From: Sinotaia quadrata
Lineage: Eukaryota; Mollusca; Gastropoda; Architaenioglossa; Viviparidae
Length of the DNA: 64,000 nt
Direction of reading: 5' to 3'
Assembly: GCA_028829895.1 (NCBI GenBank)
Contig: CM054183.1
Span: 73,705,571-73,769,570, forward strand
Under the pieces are notes generated by a model. That model was not told where the DNA came from, did not search any database, and saw only the letters and a program-made list of their open reading frames with translations. Shown piece after piece: positions 1 to 11,500 of the stretch. The stretch's first letter is position 1. Every line of letters starts with the position of its first letter. Made by a program: the position numbers and the translations under genes.

Positions 1-234
1 ATTGAATGTTGTCTAGTACAGTGTAGCCATAGTGTTGAATGTTGTCCAGTACAGTGTAGCCATAGTGTTGAATGTTGTCCAGTACAGTGTAGCCATAGTG
101 TTGAATGTTGTCCAGTACAGTGTAGCCATAGTATTGAATGTTGTCCAGTACAGTGTAGCCATAGTGTTGAATGTTGTCCAGTACAGTGTAGCCATAGTAT
201 TGAATGTTGTCCAGTACAGTGTAGCCATAGTGTT
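1..234. repeat. 33-bp minisatellite, about 7 copies
   Basis: A 33-bp unit (TTGAATGTTGTCCAGTACAG... ending CATAGTG) repeats head to tail with only one or two substitutions per copy. The array runs off the left edge of the window, so its true size is unknown. Because 33 is a multiple of three and the unit has no stop in some frames, it gives spurious open frames on both strands; these are not genes. Confidence 0.95.
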
Positions 235-1546
235 GTTATCTTTTGTAAGACTTTCGTAAGTATCTGTGTCATTTCTTCTGCCACAGCATTCCTGGCGATG
301 GCACTTGCTGCAGAGTGGCCTTCTTTTTCACCCTGACAATAGCTTGGGAGGTGAACTGGTTTTAGCACTTGTGCATTTTATTTCCATTGTTTTCCATATT
401 CAGTTAATCTGCAGGATTGAAAGCTGAGTGCGATCTGTCTCTCTGGAGGAATAGGGCGTAGTGATGAGTGCTTTCTACGCAATACATTTTTCTTCAAACC
501 TTCCATACTCCCCTAACACATAAATGTCTACATAAACTCCATTGACTACTCATTTTAGAACATTAATTGGTGCAATTAAATTTATTTTATTTTATTTAAC
601 TGCTGCATGTCTATCTCCAGCTGTTAGTGAAATTATTAGCGTTTATCTTCAGCTTTATTGACCTTACCAGAAATTGTACAAGCTGCAATGAAATTACTTG
701 TATCTTATCTTACGTTTACTGGGTGTCATTCCTCACAAGTGGACAAAGTACGAGAGCCATCCAGTGAGAATTAATGCACAACAGGAATTGAATGAGAGAC
801 TGGTTCGATTCTGTAAACTTCTTCATTCAGCTAGAGGATAGGCAGGACGTTTTAGACTTGATCGATCCCAGGCAATATCTGTTTGAACTTAATAATTTGC
901 TGCCGGCCATTCTTGTAGATATGTCATAATCATGATGTAGACTGATGCTCTTTAACTTAAATAAGAAATTGCTTTTTAATTTTATCAATGAAGTAGATTT
1001 GCACTTTTGTATCTGTCAGTTCAACATTTCTCTGCCCATTCCTATTTTTATAACGTTCACTAGTCTTGCATTTTTGCATCATATCACGATACATTTTAGA
1101 ATTCCTTACAATTTGTACAGACGAACAAAGATCATTTCAGAATACACGTGACTATTTCTAACACTTAAGAAAAATGCAATTCATTACACAAATGTCTTCA
1201 TTTTAATGTAACTCAAAAAGTCTTTAAAATAATATTTCTTTCGGTAAACTTAGATTAAAATATGATAAATAGAGAAATAACCTCCGCCATTTCGAGTCAT
1301 GATGCAAGCTCTCCAATAGTGAATGAACCAATCACTCAGGAGCTAAAAGAGAGCCTTATTATATACTTCTGCTTATTCTAGTAAACTAGTTGGATACACT
1401 TTCTTAACTATTTTCTTGTAATAATTTACTGATTATAAACTTTTTTTAGTTTTAAATTACTTTTTTTCAAAAGTTTCGCCTGTTTCGGAAATCAGATTCC
1501 TACATTTATCTGACTAGCAGTAGATGAACGAACGCAGATATATGCA
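235..1546. other. No gene seen
   Basis: AT-rich single-copy-looking DNA with a short TTTTA run near 575-600. The longest open frame (945-1151) has no recognisable domain and no composition different from its surroundings. I see nothing functional. Confidence 0.6.
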
Positions 1547-2179
1547 GCGTACTATGACTGACAGTAGACGAAAGCACACTTACACACAGCGTACTATGAC
1601 TGACAGTAGACGAAAGCACACTTACACACAGCGTACTATGACTGACAGTAGACGAAAGCACACTTACACACAGCGTACTATGACTGACAGTAGACGAAAG
1701 CACACTTACACACACTGCGTACTATGACTGACAGTAGACGAAAGCACACTTACACACAGCGTACTATGACTGACAGTAGACGAAAGCACACTTACAGACA
1801 GCGTACTATGACTGACAGTAGACGAAAGCACACTTACACACAGCGTACTATGACTGACAGTAGACGAAAGCACACTTACACGCAGCGTACTATGACTGAC
1901 AGTAGACGAAAGCACACTTACACGCAGCGTACTATGACTGACAGTAGACGAAAGCACACTTACACGCAGCGTACTATGACTGACAGTAGACGAAGGCACA
2001 CTTACACGCAGCGTACTATGACTGACAGTAGACGAAAGCACACTTACACGCAGCGTACTATGACTGACAGTAGACGAAAGCACACTTACACGCAGCGTAC
2101 TATGACTGACAGTAGACGAAGGCACACTTACACGCAGCGTACTATGACTGACAGTAGACGAAGGTACACTTACACGCAG
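1547..2179. repeat. 42-bp minisatellite, about 15 copies
   Basis: A 42-bp unit containing ACTATGACTGACAGTAGACG repeats from 1547 to 2179. Most variation is one base (ACACACAGC versus ACACGCAGC); the 5' copies carry the first form and the 3' copies mostly the second, so variants are spatially clustered. One copy near 1706-1717 has a few extra bases. The unit length is divisible by three, so long open frames on both strands are artefacts. Confidence 0.95.
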
Positions 2180-3980
2180 CAACAAAAGTACACAGACATA
2201 CATAGCGTATACGGTCGCAAAGTGATCCGCGAAGTTAATGGACTCTACTAAAAGGCATTTTATGATTTAAATTTCCCCCTACTTATTTCAATAACATTTT
2301 AGATATAGTAGGTCTTTATTGTAATAATAATTCAACAATAAATATAAGTGTGTTTAATTAATTTAATGTGCTATTCCTATTTTTTTACAGGTTTTTAAAT
2401 TTTCAGTTCAAACAATGCTGCGTAAGACCCTAAAGTCCTAAGGACGGCCCTGAGAGTGCAAATGAGGAACACTTTACTACAACAGTCGAGCAAACCGACA
2501 AGCCGCGAACACACAGAAATCAGAAAACTTGACTGATTTTTGGCAAGAGAATCGTCTTACTTTGAGTCCAGCAAACCAATAAAGTAATAAATCATGACCA
2601 ACTACAAATCAGAAATCCTGAATAAGTGATTTCAGACGAAGGAACACAGAACTGACCAGTATGCGAAGTCATTTGTTGCAGTAAGTGTCAGACTGATTGT
2701 CAGGACCGGTGGAAAAAGAAAAAAAACCAGTTAGGCTAGAAGCAGGGAAGTGTGTACTGAACAAAGAGCAAAGTAATTAACCTAGAAATAAGGGTTATGA
2801 CGGAAGTCACGAATATGAAATGACGATGTTAAATTTGACAGAATAAGAGTTGCTACTGAATTCTGTTTCAGTGAGGAATAAATGGGCGTGGACCAAAAAG
2901 ATCAAGAGAGTATTCATATCGGTGAAATAACGAATGAAATAAATGTTATATGTGTGTGTGTGAGTTTGAAAAAGTAACTCATAATGCTAAGATGAAAACG
3001 ATCATATATTACTATTCTGAGGAGATGTTCAGTGAGGCAAATTATATCTTTTACTATTGACGTGAATAAAATGATAAATTACTTTATTAATTTGATTTTA
3101 ATTATTGAAATGAATATGATGAATGTTTTCTGAGGAGAGAAAAGTAAATGAATTTATAAAATTTTAGCCACGAATTTTCCTTAGTGCTGATGTAAATGTT
3201 AAGAAGGCATTTAACAAAGAAAGAAAAAGAATATCGTCAATACAAGTATCTAAGAGCATCCCTTTATTTCACTGGCACAAGAGAGCTGAGTTTGGAGAGG
3301 TCATCTGTGGTCTGGATCAAAATGTATGATACTGATACAAATTAGACAACAATAACAATATCCTTTTGCGAAATTTACATCAACGACTGTTGACTTACGA
3401 TGAGGATCACGTGACTACAGAAGTGAAGTTAGTGAAGGACAGTATTGAAGGAATGCACACTGTCCAGTGAGGAAAAATCAAGCTTCCCCTGAAGTAAAAT
3501 GTTTCAATAGGTGGAACTTTCTCAAGTATAAAGGACACAATGGCTGTTTATTTACATGGCCCAATAATATGAATAATTTGCTGTGGAAACAATATACTAA
3601 ACTTTGATATATGTAACTTGCACACCTTTTGTCCATAAACTAATACCGCTTTCTGAGATATGAAACAAAATGCATAGACATAAATCGGACGTGTCACCGT
3701 CATTATGCACAGAAGAAAACAATATTTACGTAAGTATGGCATCACAAACTCAGAAAGAGGCTGAAGCTATTTATAGTATTGTCATCAATGTCGATAAAGT
3801 TAAGAAACAAAGAAAACATTCTCGACGGAAGAATCTTTTCAATGAGTCGGTGATTAATAATAATGAGCAAAAAAGTATCGAAAGGCAATGTCATAAATAA
3901 ATACTGATGAACCATTAATAACTATTGTATCGGAAATAAATTATGACCCACTGTTCAGCAGGTGTGAAATTCCACAACAC
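2180..3980. other. No gene seen; possible lone hAT terminus at 2445-2452
   Basis: AT-rich DNA without a supportable gene. Around 2430-2452 the minus strand reads CAGGGCCGTCCTTAGGACTT, which resembles a hAT terminal repeat, but I find no partner end. A small open frame at 3670-3900 has no recognisable motif. Confidence 0.5.
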
Positions 3981-4233
3981 TACGTGTATTGTCAATAGAG
4001 ATACATTATGTGTATTGTCAATAGAGATATACTATCTGTATTGTCAATAGAGATACATTACGTGTATTGTCAATAAAGATACATTACGTGTATTGTCAAT
4101 AGAGATACATTACGAGTATTGTCAATAGATACATTACGTGTATTGTCAATAGAGATACACTACGTGTATTGTCAATAGAGATACACTACGTGTATTGTCA
4201 ATAGAGATACATTACGTGTATTGTCAATAGAGA
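3981..4233. repeat. 26-bp minisatellite, about 10 copies
   Basis: The unit TACGTGTATTGTCAATAGAG plus ATACAT repeats about ten times with scattered substitutions and one copy shortened by 4 bases near 4125. Confidence 0.92.
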
Positions 4234-4329
4234 TATTGTCCCAAGCTCCTGATTAACTAACTGTCCATCTCTATATCTGAATAATTATCTTTAAATTACA
4301 CAGAGATAAGATTCTCCACTCAATCAATT

Positions 4330-4640
4330 AATCAGTCACCGACAGGGTCTTGGTCTTGCGGTCGAGAGTGACTAAGTCAGGCCTTGAAAGGTCTACCACT
4401 GGTTGTCCCCTATCTCAAGCGTCGTAGAATAACAGATTCTACAGCACTATCTTGTCCGTCAGTCTGTCTTCTAAAAGAACTATCCCAAGCATATATGCAA
4501 CCGACTTTCAGTACGTCATTACGTCATCTGGCTACGCCCCCACCTGTCTATATATGCTCCCCTCCTACTCAATATGAAGACTGAATAGTTTTAAATTTTA
4601 ACAAATTTTATTAAAGAACAAAATAATAAAATTTTAACAT
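4330..4640 (+). repeat. Diverged interspersed repeat, copy 1
   Basis: This stretch shares an ordered series of short blocks with 26075-26440: a GGGTCTT...GTC block, then GACTAAGTCA followed by a GCCCTAGAAA/GCCTTGAAAG block, then a TTTTATTAAA block about 220-270 bp later. The copies are strongly diverged and the family is not recognised. It may be an old noncoding transposon or LTR fragment. Confidence 0.4.
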
Positions 4641-5559
4641 GTTTTCAATTTTTTGATAAACCACACCAAGGCAATAATACAGATTTCAAAATTCACAAAT
4701 AGTTCTCTCACAAATTCAACAATTAGAAAGAATAAGAAAATTAGTCATTTAAATTATCCCCTAAAACAATTATTAGGAGGATCTATGTATATAAATTAAT
4801 ATTGAAACTTTCCCAAGAATAATTACTAGATTTCACAAAATCAAGTATCAATATTTTTTAGGATCTACACAATTAGAATATGAAGAAAGAATAAGAGTAA
4901 GAATTTACATAATCATCAAACGAATACAGGTTTACACACGAGAAATATGGCTTACGGTTCACCTGATGTTTTGTGTGCATCGTTCCCAGCCAGTTACATC
5001 AGCCACTTGTTATCAGCTTCAGTCTGGAATGGTTCTTGTGATGAAATGTTTAAGTCCATAAGGTTCACAGTTTGTTTCTAAATTAACACATACACTTCCT
5101 AAATCAACACAACGACCAGTGAAAACTCAGTCTTATAACATAGACTAGTAAACTCTCTGTGGAATACTCCAAATTCAATGTTCAGTCACTTCACTTCCCA
5201 AGTTGATCCCTCCGCCATAGCCTTTCCAATCAATAGTACACCTAATCATATGAACATTCCCGTAGCGGCTAACACAGTATAGCACACTCCATAGGAAACA
5301 GTCACCTGACACAATGTTCAATTACGGCTCATACAATCCTCTCTGGTTTCCTATCTTCTCAGTAATGGTATGCGGTACCTTTAGTGTTAGCAGACTTCCG
5401 ACCTAGACGACATCAGAGCCAAGATCTTCAGTCAAGATGAATTTGCTTTGTCTTATTTGTCATGTGTTCCCTTAGACAGTTGTCTCTTGCGTCTCCTAAA
5501 CAGTTGTCCCTCGAAGCTGTGAAATACATAAGGATTTTCGCGCATCAGCACTATTTTAA
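4641..5559. other. No gene seen
   Basis: AT-rich sequence between two interspersed repeats. It may be a continuation of the diverged element that starts near 4330, because weak similarity to 26900-27100 is visible (GGTTCTT then GTAAGTCCA-like blocks), but I cannot define ends. No coding signal. Confidence 0.45.
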
Positions 5560-6031
5560 TACTTAATTGCTATATAAATTGTTAAAAACTGAGTAACCAG
5601 ACCTTGGGCACTCCCTTTGATGGTATTTTTCTAATTGTCAGAGTTGGAAGTAAACAACCAAGTTGAGAATATGTTTGAAATTGCCGATGTAATGCAAACT
5701 AATTCCAACTGGCTGAGTAGTTTTATTTATTCAATGGTTAAGATTTATGAGAACAAGACCAGCTAATGGGCTGAGATCAAAACATTTTCCTGCTGTAGAA
5801 AATTCTATTTTCTGTTCACTTGAATTTGGAGTGGCAAAGAAGTCCGGTTAACTGAATGAGAAAATGGACTTAGAAATATTTCATGCATTTTTGCTGTTGA
5901 TATGTTATACTTGTGTTTTACATAGAGATGTATTATGTGAGTAGACTATTATTTCTAGAAATGTTTGAACTAAGTGAATGTATGTTGTGTGCTAACACTT
6001 GACATTGTTTTGATATGCTCTATTTATTAGG

Positions 6032-6127
<96 letters not shown>

Positions 6128-6385
6128 TGCATTGGGCTAATAAATACTGCTGCAGGAAACTGTAAGTTGAGACTTGAATGTAATAATGAATGGAGTTAAA
6201 AAAGCAAGAAATTGGAAACTTAGGTTTGCTCGAATATATTTTTCAGAGAAACAGCCTTTTTCTCATTATGTTATTTGAATCTCCTGATTCCCTGATTGTA
6301 AACTTCTACGACTGACCTTGGTAGAGGTGGGAAGCATGTGTGTAAGTGTAAAGGGATACATCACACTCCATAGATGTATGTTTGT
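5560..6385 (+). repeat. 1.6-kb interspersed repeat family, copy 1 (truncated)
   Basis: Matches 41812-42610 and 52085-52860 in the same orientation and 31770-33395 in reverse. Shared landmarks are the ACTTAATTG(C/T)TATATAAAT start, the CTTGGGCACTC block, GGTTAAGATTTATGAGAACA, the block before CAATGGGCTGAGATCAAA, and the TTTGAATCTCCTGATT region. The copy ends abruptly at about 6385, where a 27-bp minisatellite begins in place of the rest of the element. A long (TG)n run lies inside it at about 6035-6129. Confidence 0.8.
6035..6129. repeat. (TG)n microsatellite
   Basis: About 47 TG dinucleotides with one GG interruption near 6120. The equivalent position in the other family copies has only a short sequence (compare about 42345 and 52622), so it expanded after insertion. 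Confidence 0.97.
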
Positions 6386-6728
6386 ACACTACTTCCATCA
6401 AAACTTTCTTCTACACTACTTCCATCAAAACTTGTTCCTACACCACTTCCATCACCATTTCTTTCTACCATCAACTCTTGTTCCTACACTGCTTCCATCA
6501 ACTCTTGTTCCTACACTACTTCCATCAACTCTTGTACCTAAACTGCTTCCATCAACTCTTGTTCCTACACTGCTTCCATCAACTCTTTTTCCTACACTGC
6601 TTCCATCAACTCTTGTTCCTACACTACTTCCATCAACTCTTGTTCCTACACTGCTTCCATCAACTCTTGTTCCTACACTACTTCCATCAACTCTTGTTCC
6701 TAAACTTCTTCCATCAACTCTTGTTCCT
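6386..6728. repeat. 27-bp minisatellite interrupted by the LTR retrotransposon
   Basis: The unit TTCCTACACTGCTTCCATCA plus ACTCTTG repeats about 12 times; the first copies use a shorter AAAACTT variant. The array resumes at 15307 for about one more unit, so the Gmr1-like element at 6729-15306 landed inside it. The unit is a multiple of three, so open frames here are artefacts. Confidence 0.93.
6724..6728. repeat. Target site duplication TTCCT (3' side of element)
   Basis: TTCCT immediately before the TG of the left LTR is repeated immediately after the CA of the right LTR at 15307-15311. Five bases is a normal size for Ty3/Gypsy integrases. TTCCT is part of the minisatellite unit, so the duplication is also what the array itself would predict at that phase. 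Confidence 0.9.
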
Positions 6729-8459
6729 TGTCACAAAACGGGAGGCTCGTTACAAGCCGACCCGAGCTGAAGTTAGAGATGCAAGGGGTGAAGTCTATTT
6801 TTGGCCTGCTCCGGTGCACCTCCAAGAAAAGCCCGTGACGTGTGCCAGTACTACGTCGCGTCAAGTTGTTACATAGACACACATGACATACGCCATTGAT
6901 GTTTGGGTGGGGCCCAATTTATTAATGTCATGCCAAGGAACGTTTTATTGGCGGTGTGTGTTGTGAGTGTGTATCATAAATGTGAATAAATGGACGAACA
7001 GACGAACGGTGCAAAACAATAGTACAAATTCTTTCGTCCCTCTCAAAAACTATGAATAACAAGAGAGTTGAAAGATGTTTAAATCAGGTTATTTATTTCC
7101 CGATTTAAAAGGGGGCACTACTCTTTCGCACAGTGATTGATCATTCATTCAACTTTCCAATGTCATACACTCTGTGGGAAATAAGGGGAGATGAAAATGA
7201 TGAAATTCAAAATATAAAATAAAGATTAATTACACAATTCTTATGCGGCAAATGGGGCCGCTTGACAATAGTTCACATGTAAAATAAGCATTACTTTTAA
7301 CATTAGAGTTCTTATTTTACAAACGATATAATAGTGTTCATTTTCTTAAGAGTCCTAGACTTAAGTATGTGCGCGTTAGCCGTGCTAATGATTACTCACT
7401 ATTAATGTCAGAGTTCCAAGGAGATGACGTAATCTCACACGTCACTTATAAGCGGCACTTCAAAGTGAAGAATCACGACGCAATTGAGGCGTCGCATTAC
7501 AGGTGAAGATTCTGCAGAATCTAGGCACCACTTTCAGATTATCACTGGGGAGAAATCTGAAATTTAGCTGACTGTTGTCAGCCTCGATAATTATCGTTGT
7601 ACCGGTTGTCGTGGAAACGGACACCCCAACGACGTTTAGCATTATCGGGTGGAGTCGTCCAGTGGGATGTGTCGTCGCATTACATTGAGTGTAGAAATCC
7701 GGATATCTGTAAGAAAATCTCGGTGCTAGCCTCTCAATTAGCGGGATAGACTGCCAAACGAACTCAGACAGGGGGAAGACAAAATTGGTCCCTCGTGTCG
7801 TTAACTGCATACAACCAGCGTCGCATGCATCGGGTTTTCTTTGACAGCGAACTTTCCACTTTGCCAAAAGTTATACTGAGTAATTTTGCCTCGTTACTCA
7901 ATATATGGCATCAGACGGATGGAAAACGGATGGAAAGAGATTATTGCAGCTTTCCTTTATGAAATCTCTGTACATGAGATAATTCATACGTGAAGTTAGA
8001 CTGGCTTCAGACGAATCGACGTTTTCAACATTGAGAGTAAAATCTTCATTTTGTCCCTTATATAGCTTTCACTGAAGGTTTCCAAAACTTCCAGAAGCTA
8101 TGTCCTGTGACATGATTTTTGCCTTGGATATATAGTGGTAATCGAGATGCACGCTTTTCTGTGGTCAATTCTAATGCGCACTGGCCATTTCACTCGTCAA
8201 CAACATGTGACGGTATTGCGCAGTTGTCCCAATTTATTTAATATACATATTCTTCATAAACTAATATATATATTCAATATGATAATTAACACACACTGCG
8301 TCACGAACGTCTGTCTACTAAAGAGATCTTAGGTGACCGTTACTGGAAGTTACATGCTACATACGAAAAATAACAAAACTCGGATTACTTCAATTAGTTT
8401 TGTTAGCGGTTTTTTAAAATGAAATAAAATATAATTTCGGTCCCTCATTTCCTGTGACA
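6729..8459 (-). repeat. 3' LTR of the Gmr1-like element
   Basis: 1,731 bp, same length as the other LTR, with 6-bp inverted ends TGTCAC/GTGACA. The only difference I found is at 7514 (G here, A at 14361). In the sense direction it has a TATA-like box (8064-8057) and AATAAA-type signals on the minus strand near 7098-7093, 6949-6944 and 6923-6918. The LTR is long for a Gypsy-type element, and the TATA position leaves well over 1 kb for R plus U5. Confidence 0.97.
8057..8064 (-). promoter_or_regulatory. TATA-like box in 3' LTR
   Basis: The minus strand reads TATATAAG, about 400 bp from the 5' end of the LTR in the sense direction. It is the best TATA match I see in the LTR. In this downstream copy it would drive readthrough into flanking DNA rather than the element. 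Confidence 0.4.
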
Positions 8460-8460
8460 A

Positions 8461-8470
8461 CCCCCTTCTT
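8461..8470 (-). other. Polypurine tract
   Basis: On the minus strand AAGAAGGGGG followed by one T directly precedes the TG start of the 3' LTR. This is where a polypurine tract, the plus-strand DNA primer in reverse transcription, is expected. Confidence 0.85.
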
Positions 8471-8589
8471 AAAATTGATTGGAGCTCACAGAGTGGAAAT
8501 CAAATAGGAACAAAAAAAAATTTTATTTCACACGATAGTCCCCACAGGAATTATATGCGCATCTGTGGAGAGACTATCCTCTCTCTTGT

Positions 8590-11500
8590 TTATATCGCGG
8601 TTATGGCATGCCGGGATAATGCATCGGCACCCGAATTTTCTCGGCCCGCGATGTGTTCGACAACGAAGCTATACTCCTGTAGCAGGAGTGTCCATCTAGT
8701 TAGCCTAGCGTTATCGTACATGCTAGTGCGCAGATATGTAAGCGGCTTATGATCGCACTGCAGGATGAATGGTTTAGAGTACAGATAAGCACTAAATTTC
8801 TTGAGTGCCCATACGATTGCTAAGCACTCTTTTTCAATCGTAGAGTACCGTGTCTCACGATCTAACAGTTTCTTAGAAGCGTATGCTACCGGTAGGTATT
8901 CGTCATCTGTCTCTTGGAGAAGTATGGCACCGAGGCCTTCGTCTGATGCGTCGGTCCTGACAATAAATCTCTTGTCAAAGTCTGGTAACTGTAGGACGGG
9001 TTTACTGGTCAAGATGTCCTTCACTTTTTCGAGGGCGGTGCTACACTCTGCCGTCCATCGTATTTTCGTGGGTTGTTTGTTTCCAGTTAAGTCCGTCAGT
9101 GGTTTAAGAAGCGTACTGAAGTTTGGGACAAATTTTCGGTAGTACCCCACTAGCCCCAAAACTGCCCTGACCTGTTTCTTTGTAGTCGGTAAGGTCATGT
9201 CACGAATGGCTGCAGTTAAGTCTAGATTAGGGCCTATTTGTCCGTCACTTATGATATGGCCAAGAAATTCAATCTCTCGAAAGCCCGCGCGTACTTTGGT
9301 GGGTTTCACGGTCAATTTATGGCGCTCGAGAATATCAAGTAGACCACCCACTGAGGATAAATGTTGGTCCCATGTTCCTGTTGCTACCAGTATGTCATCA
9401 AAGAAATTCAATGCGTCAACGCTCTCTAACGGTAATTTTCGCATGAAGCGCGCGAATGTTGCGGGTGCGTTCGCTAGTCCGAACGGTAGTCGGCAAAACT
9501 GAAATAAGCCTAGCGGGGTTGGAAAGGCTGTTTTTGGTCTGTCGTCAATAGCAACTGACAGTTGCCAGTACCCTTTGCACATGTCAAACTTCGAAAAGTA
9601 ATGTGCCTTGGTTAGTTTTGCGAATAATTCGTCCTGATTTGGAATAGGTTCCGCATCGAATTCAGTTATCTCATTTAACTGTCTGTAGTCCACACAAAAA
9701 CGAAGCGTACCGTCTTTCTTTTTAACTAAGACGACCGGTGATGAATATGGGGAGATTGACTGTTCAATCACGCCCTGTTTTTGCATTTCACGCACCTGTT
9801 CTGCTATGTACTTTGTGCTCTCATATTTCTGTGGGTACTGTTTTAAGCGTATCGGTTTGTCACTTAAAAGTTTGATGCGGTGTTCAACCAAATCTGAGTG
9901 GCCCGGTTGGTCGGTGAATATGCGCGCGTGTCTGTGTAAGAGCTTTGACATTGCGTCGCGCTGTTCGACAGTTAAGTTCGAGTCAATCTCGACTTGATCG
10001 ACTGTAACTGCGGAGTTAGGCTGGGTTTCGGCGGACATCATGTCTGTTCTGAAATTGGAGTCTTCCAATTGTATCAGTGCGACATTCACGCTTTGTATCT
10101 GTTCGCCGCTGCGTTCATAGTAACGCTTGAGCATATTTATGTGATAGGTTTTCTGCTTATTTCCTATCTGTATGCTGTAGTCGTTCTGCTTCACACGCTT
10201 AATAACGCGATAGGGTCCACGCCAGTGCATTTGCATGCGGTTGTTATGCGTGGGCCGCAAGAGTAACACGAGCTGGCCTGGTTCGAGGTCACGTTCCACA
10301 GCAGTACGGTCAAAATTTCGCTTGTATCGGGGTTGTTTTTCGCGAATGTTTTCCTGTGCTAAGTGACATGTCTCGGTCAGACGTTGACGTAGTTCGGCTA
10401 CGTACGTGTGAACATCTTTACCATCGGTCACAGTGTCTCCCTTGACCCATGTTTCTTTTATTAGCTTAAGGGGACCACGAGGTTGCCTTCCGTATAGTAG
10501 TTGGAACGGTGAGTAGCCCGTACTCTCTTGTGGGAGTTCGCGATACGCGAAGAGTAATGGTGCTAGAAAACGCGGCCACTGGTCGGGTTGTTCCGAGGCC
10601 ATTTTAATTAACATTTTCTTTATCGTACCGTTGAAACGTTCAACGGCACCATTAGACTGAGCGTGATATGGTGATGAGAACAGCTGTTTACACGCTAGTA
10701 GACGCATTGTTTCAGCCATCATTGCTGAGGTGAATTGAGTGCCCTGGTCACTCAATATTTCTCGAGGTACACCAGTACGAGAAAATACGTCTATTAAAGC
10801 GTCTGCGACTTCGATCGCTGTGATGCCCTTTAATGCGACTGCTTCTGGATATCGTGTTGCAAAATCCACGATTGTTAGGATATAGCGATATCCTCCTTCG
10901 GCCGCGGGAATGATTGGGCCAATAATGTCTACTGCGACTTTTAGGAATGGTTCCTCTACTGTTGGTACTATCTCGAGGGGAACTCGACTGACACGCCCTC
11001 GGTCGATATGTTGCTGACACTGCGTACATGTACGAACGTACGAGCGAACATCCCTACTCAGGCCTGGCCAAAAAAAGTCCTCACGAACTCGCTGCTCAGT
11101 GCGCCGTGCGCCCTGATGTCCGGACATGATTGAGTCGTGTGCAAAGCTAAGAATCAGCTGTCTGAGTGGTGTAGGGGTAAATAGACACGTGGTGCTTCTA
11201 GTATCATTTTCCTTATAGTCGGTGCGCCGAAACGCTAGTCCGTCCTTCAGGAAATACGTCATGGTTGCGTACTTGCTGGACGTAATAGTGTTTTTCCGTG
11301 CCAGCTGTAGCATTGAGGACAAACTTTTGTCCTCCTGCTGCAGGTGACTGAGTTGACTTGGGGTCAACTGCGGAAATGTATTCTCGACTATCTTTAGAGC
11401 TGGGGGTCCTTGTTTACTACGTTCCCGTTGTGCTCTAGTGGTTACGGGGAGAACAGGATAGATGCCCTCAGTGTGTGTGTCACACTGCCCGGGCGATAGT

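Noticed and set aside
780..830. GGTTCGATTC resembling a tRNA T arm
   Set aside because: No acceptor, D or anticodon arm can be folded around it.
1706..2251. Long open frames on both strands (165 and 175 codons)
   Set aside because: They are translations of a 42-bp tandem repeat; the encoded 14-residue repeat occurs in both directions and has no independent coding support.
3981..4233. Possible CRISPR array
   Set aside because: Units are directly contiguous with no unique spacers, and the host is eukaryotic; it is a minisatellite.
8801..9142. Plus-strand open frames within the retrotransposon
   Set aside because: Antisense shadows of the minus-strand gag-pol frame with no recognisable domain.
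10748..11029. 93-codon minus-strand frame within the integrase region
   Set aside because: Alternative frame of the same strand overlapping integrase; Arg/Ser-rich composition is typical of frame-shifted translation.
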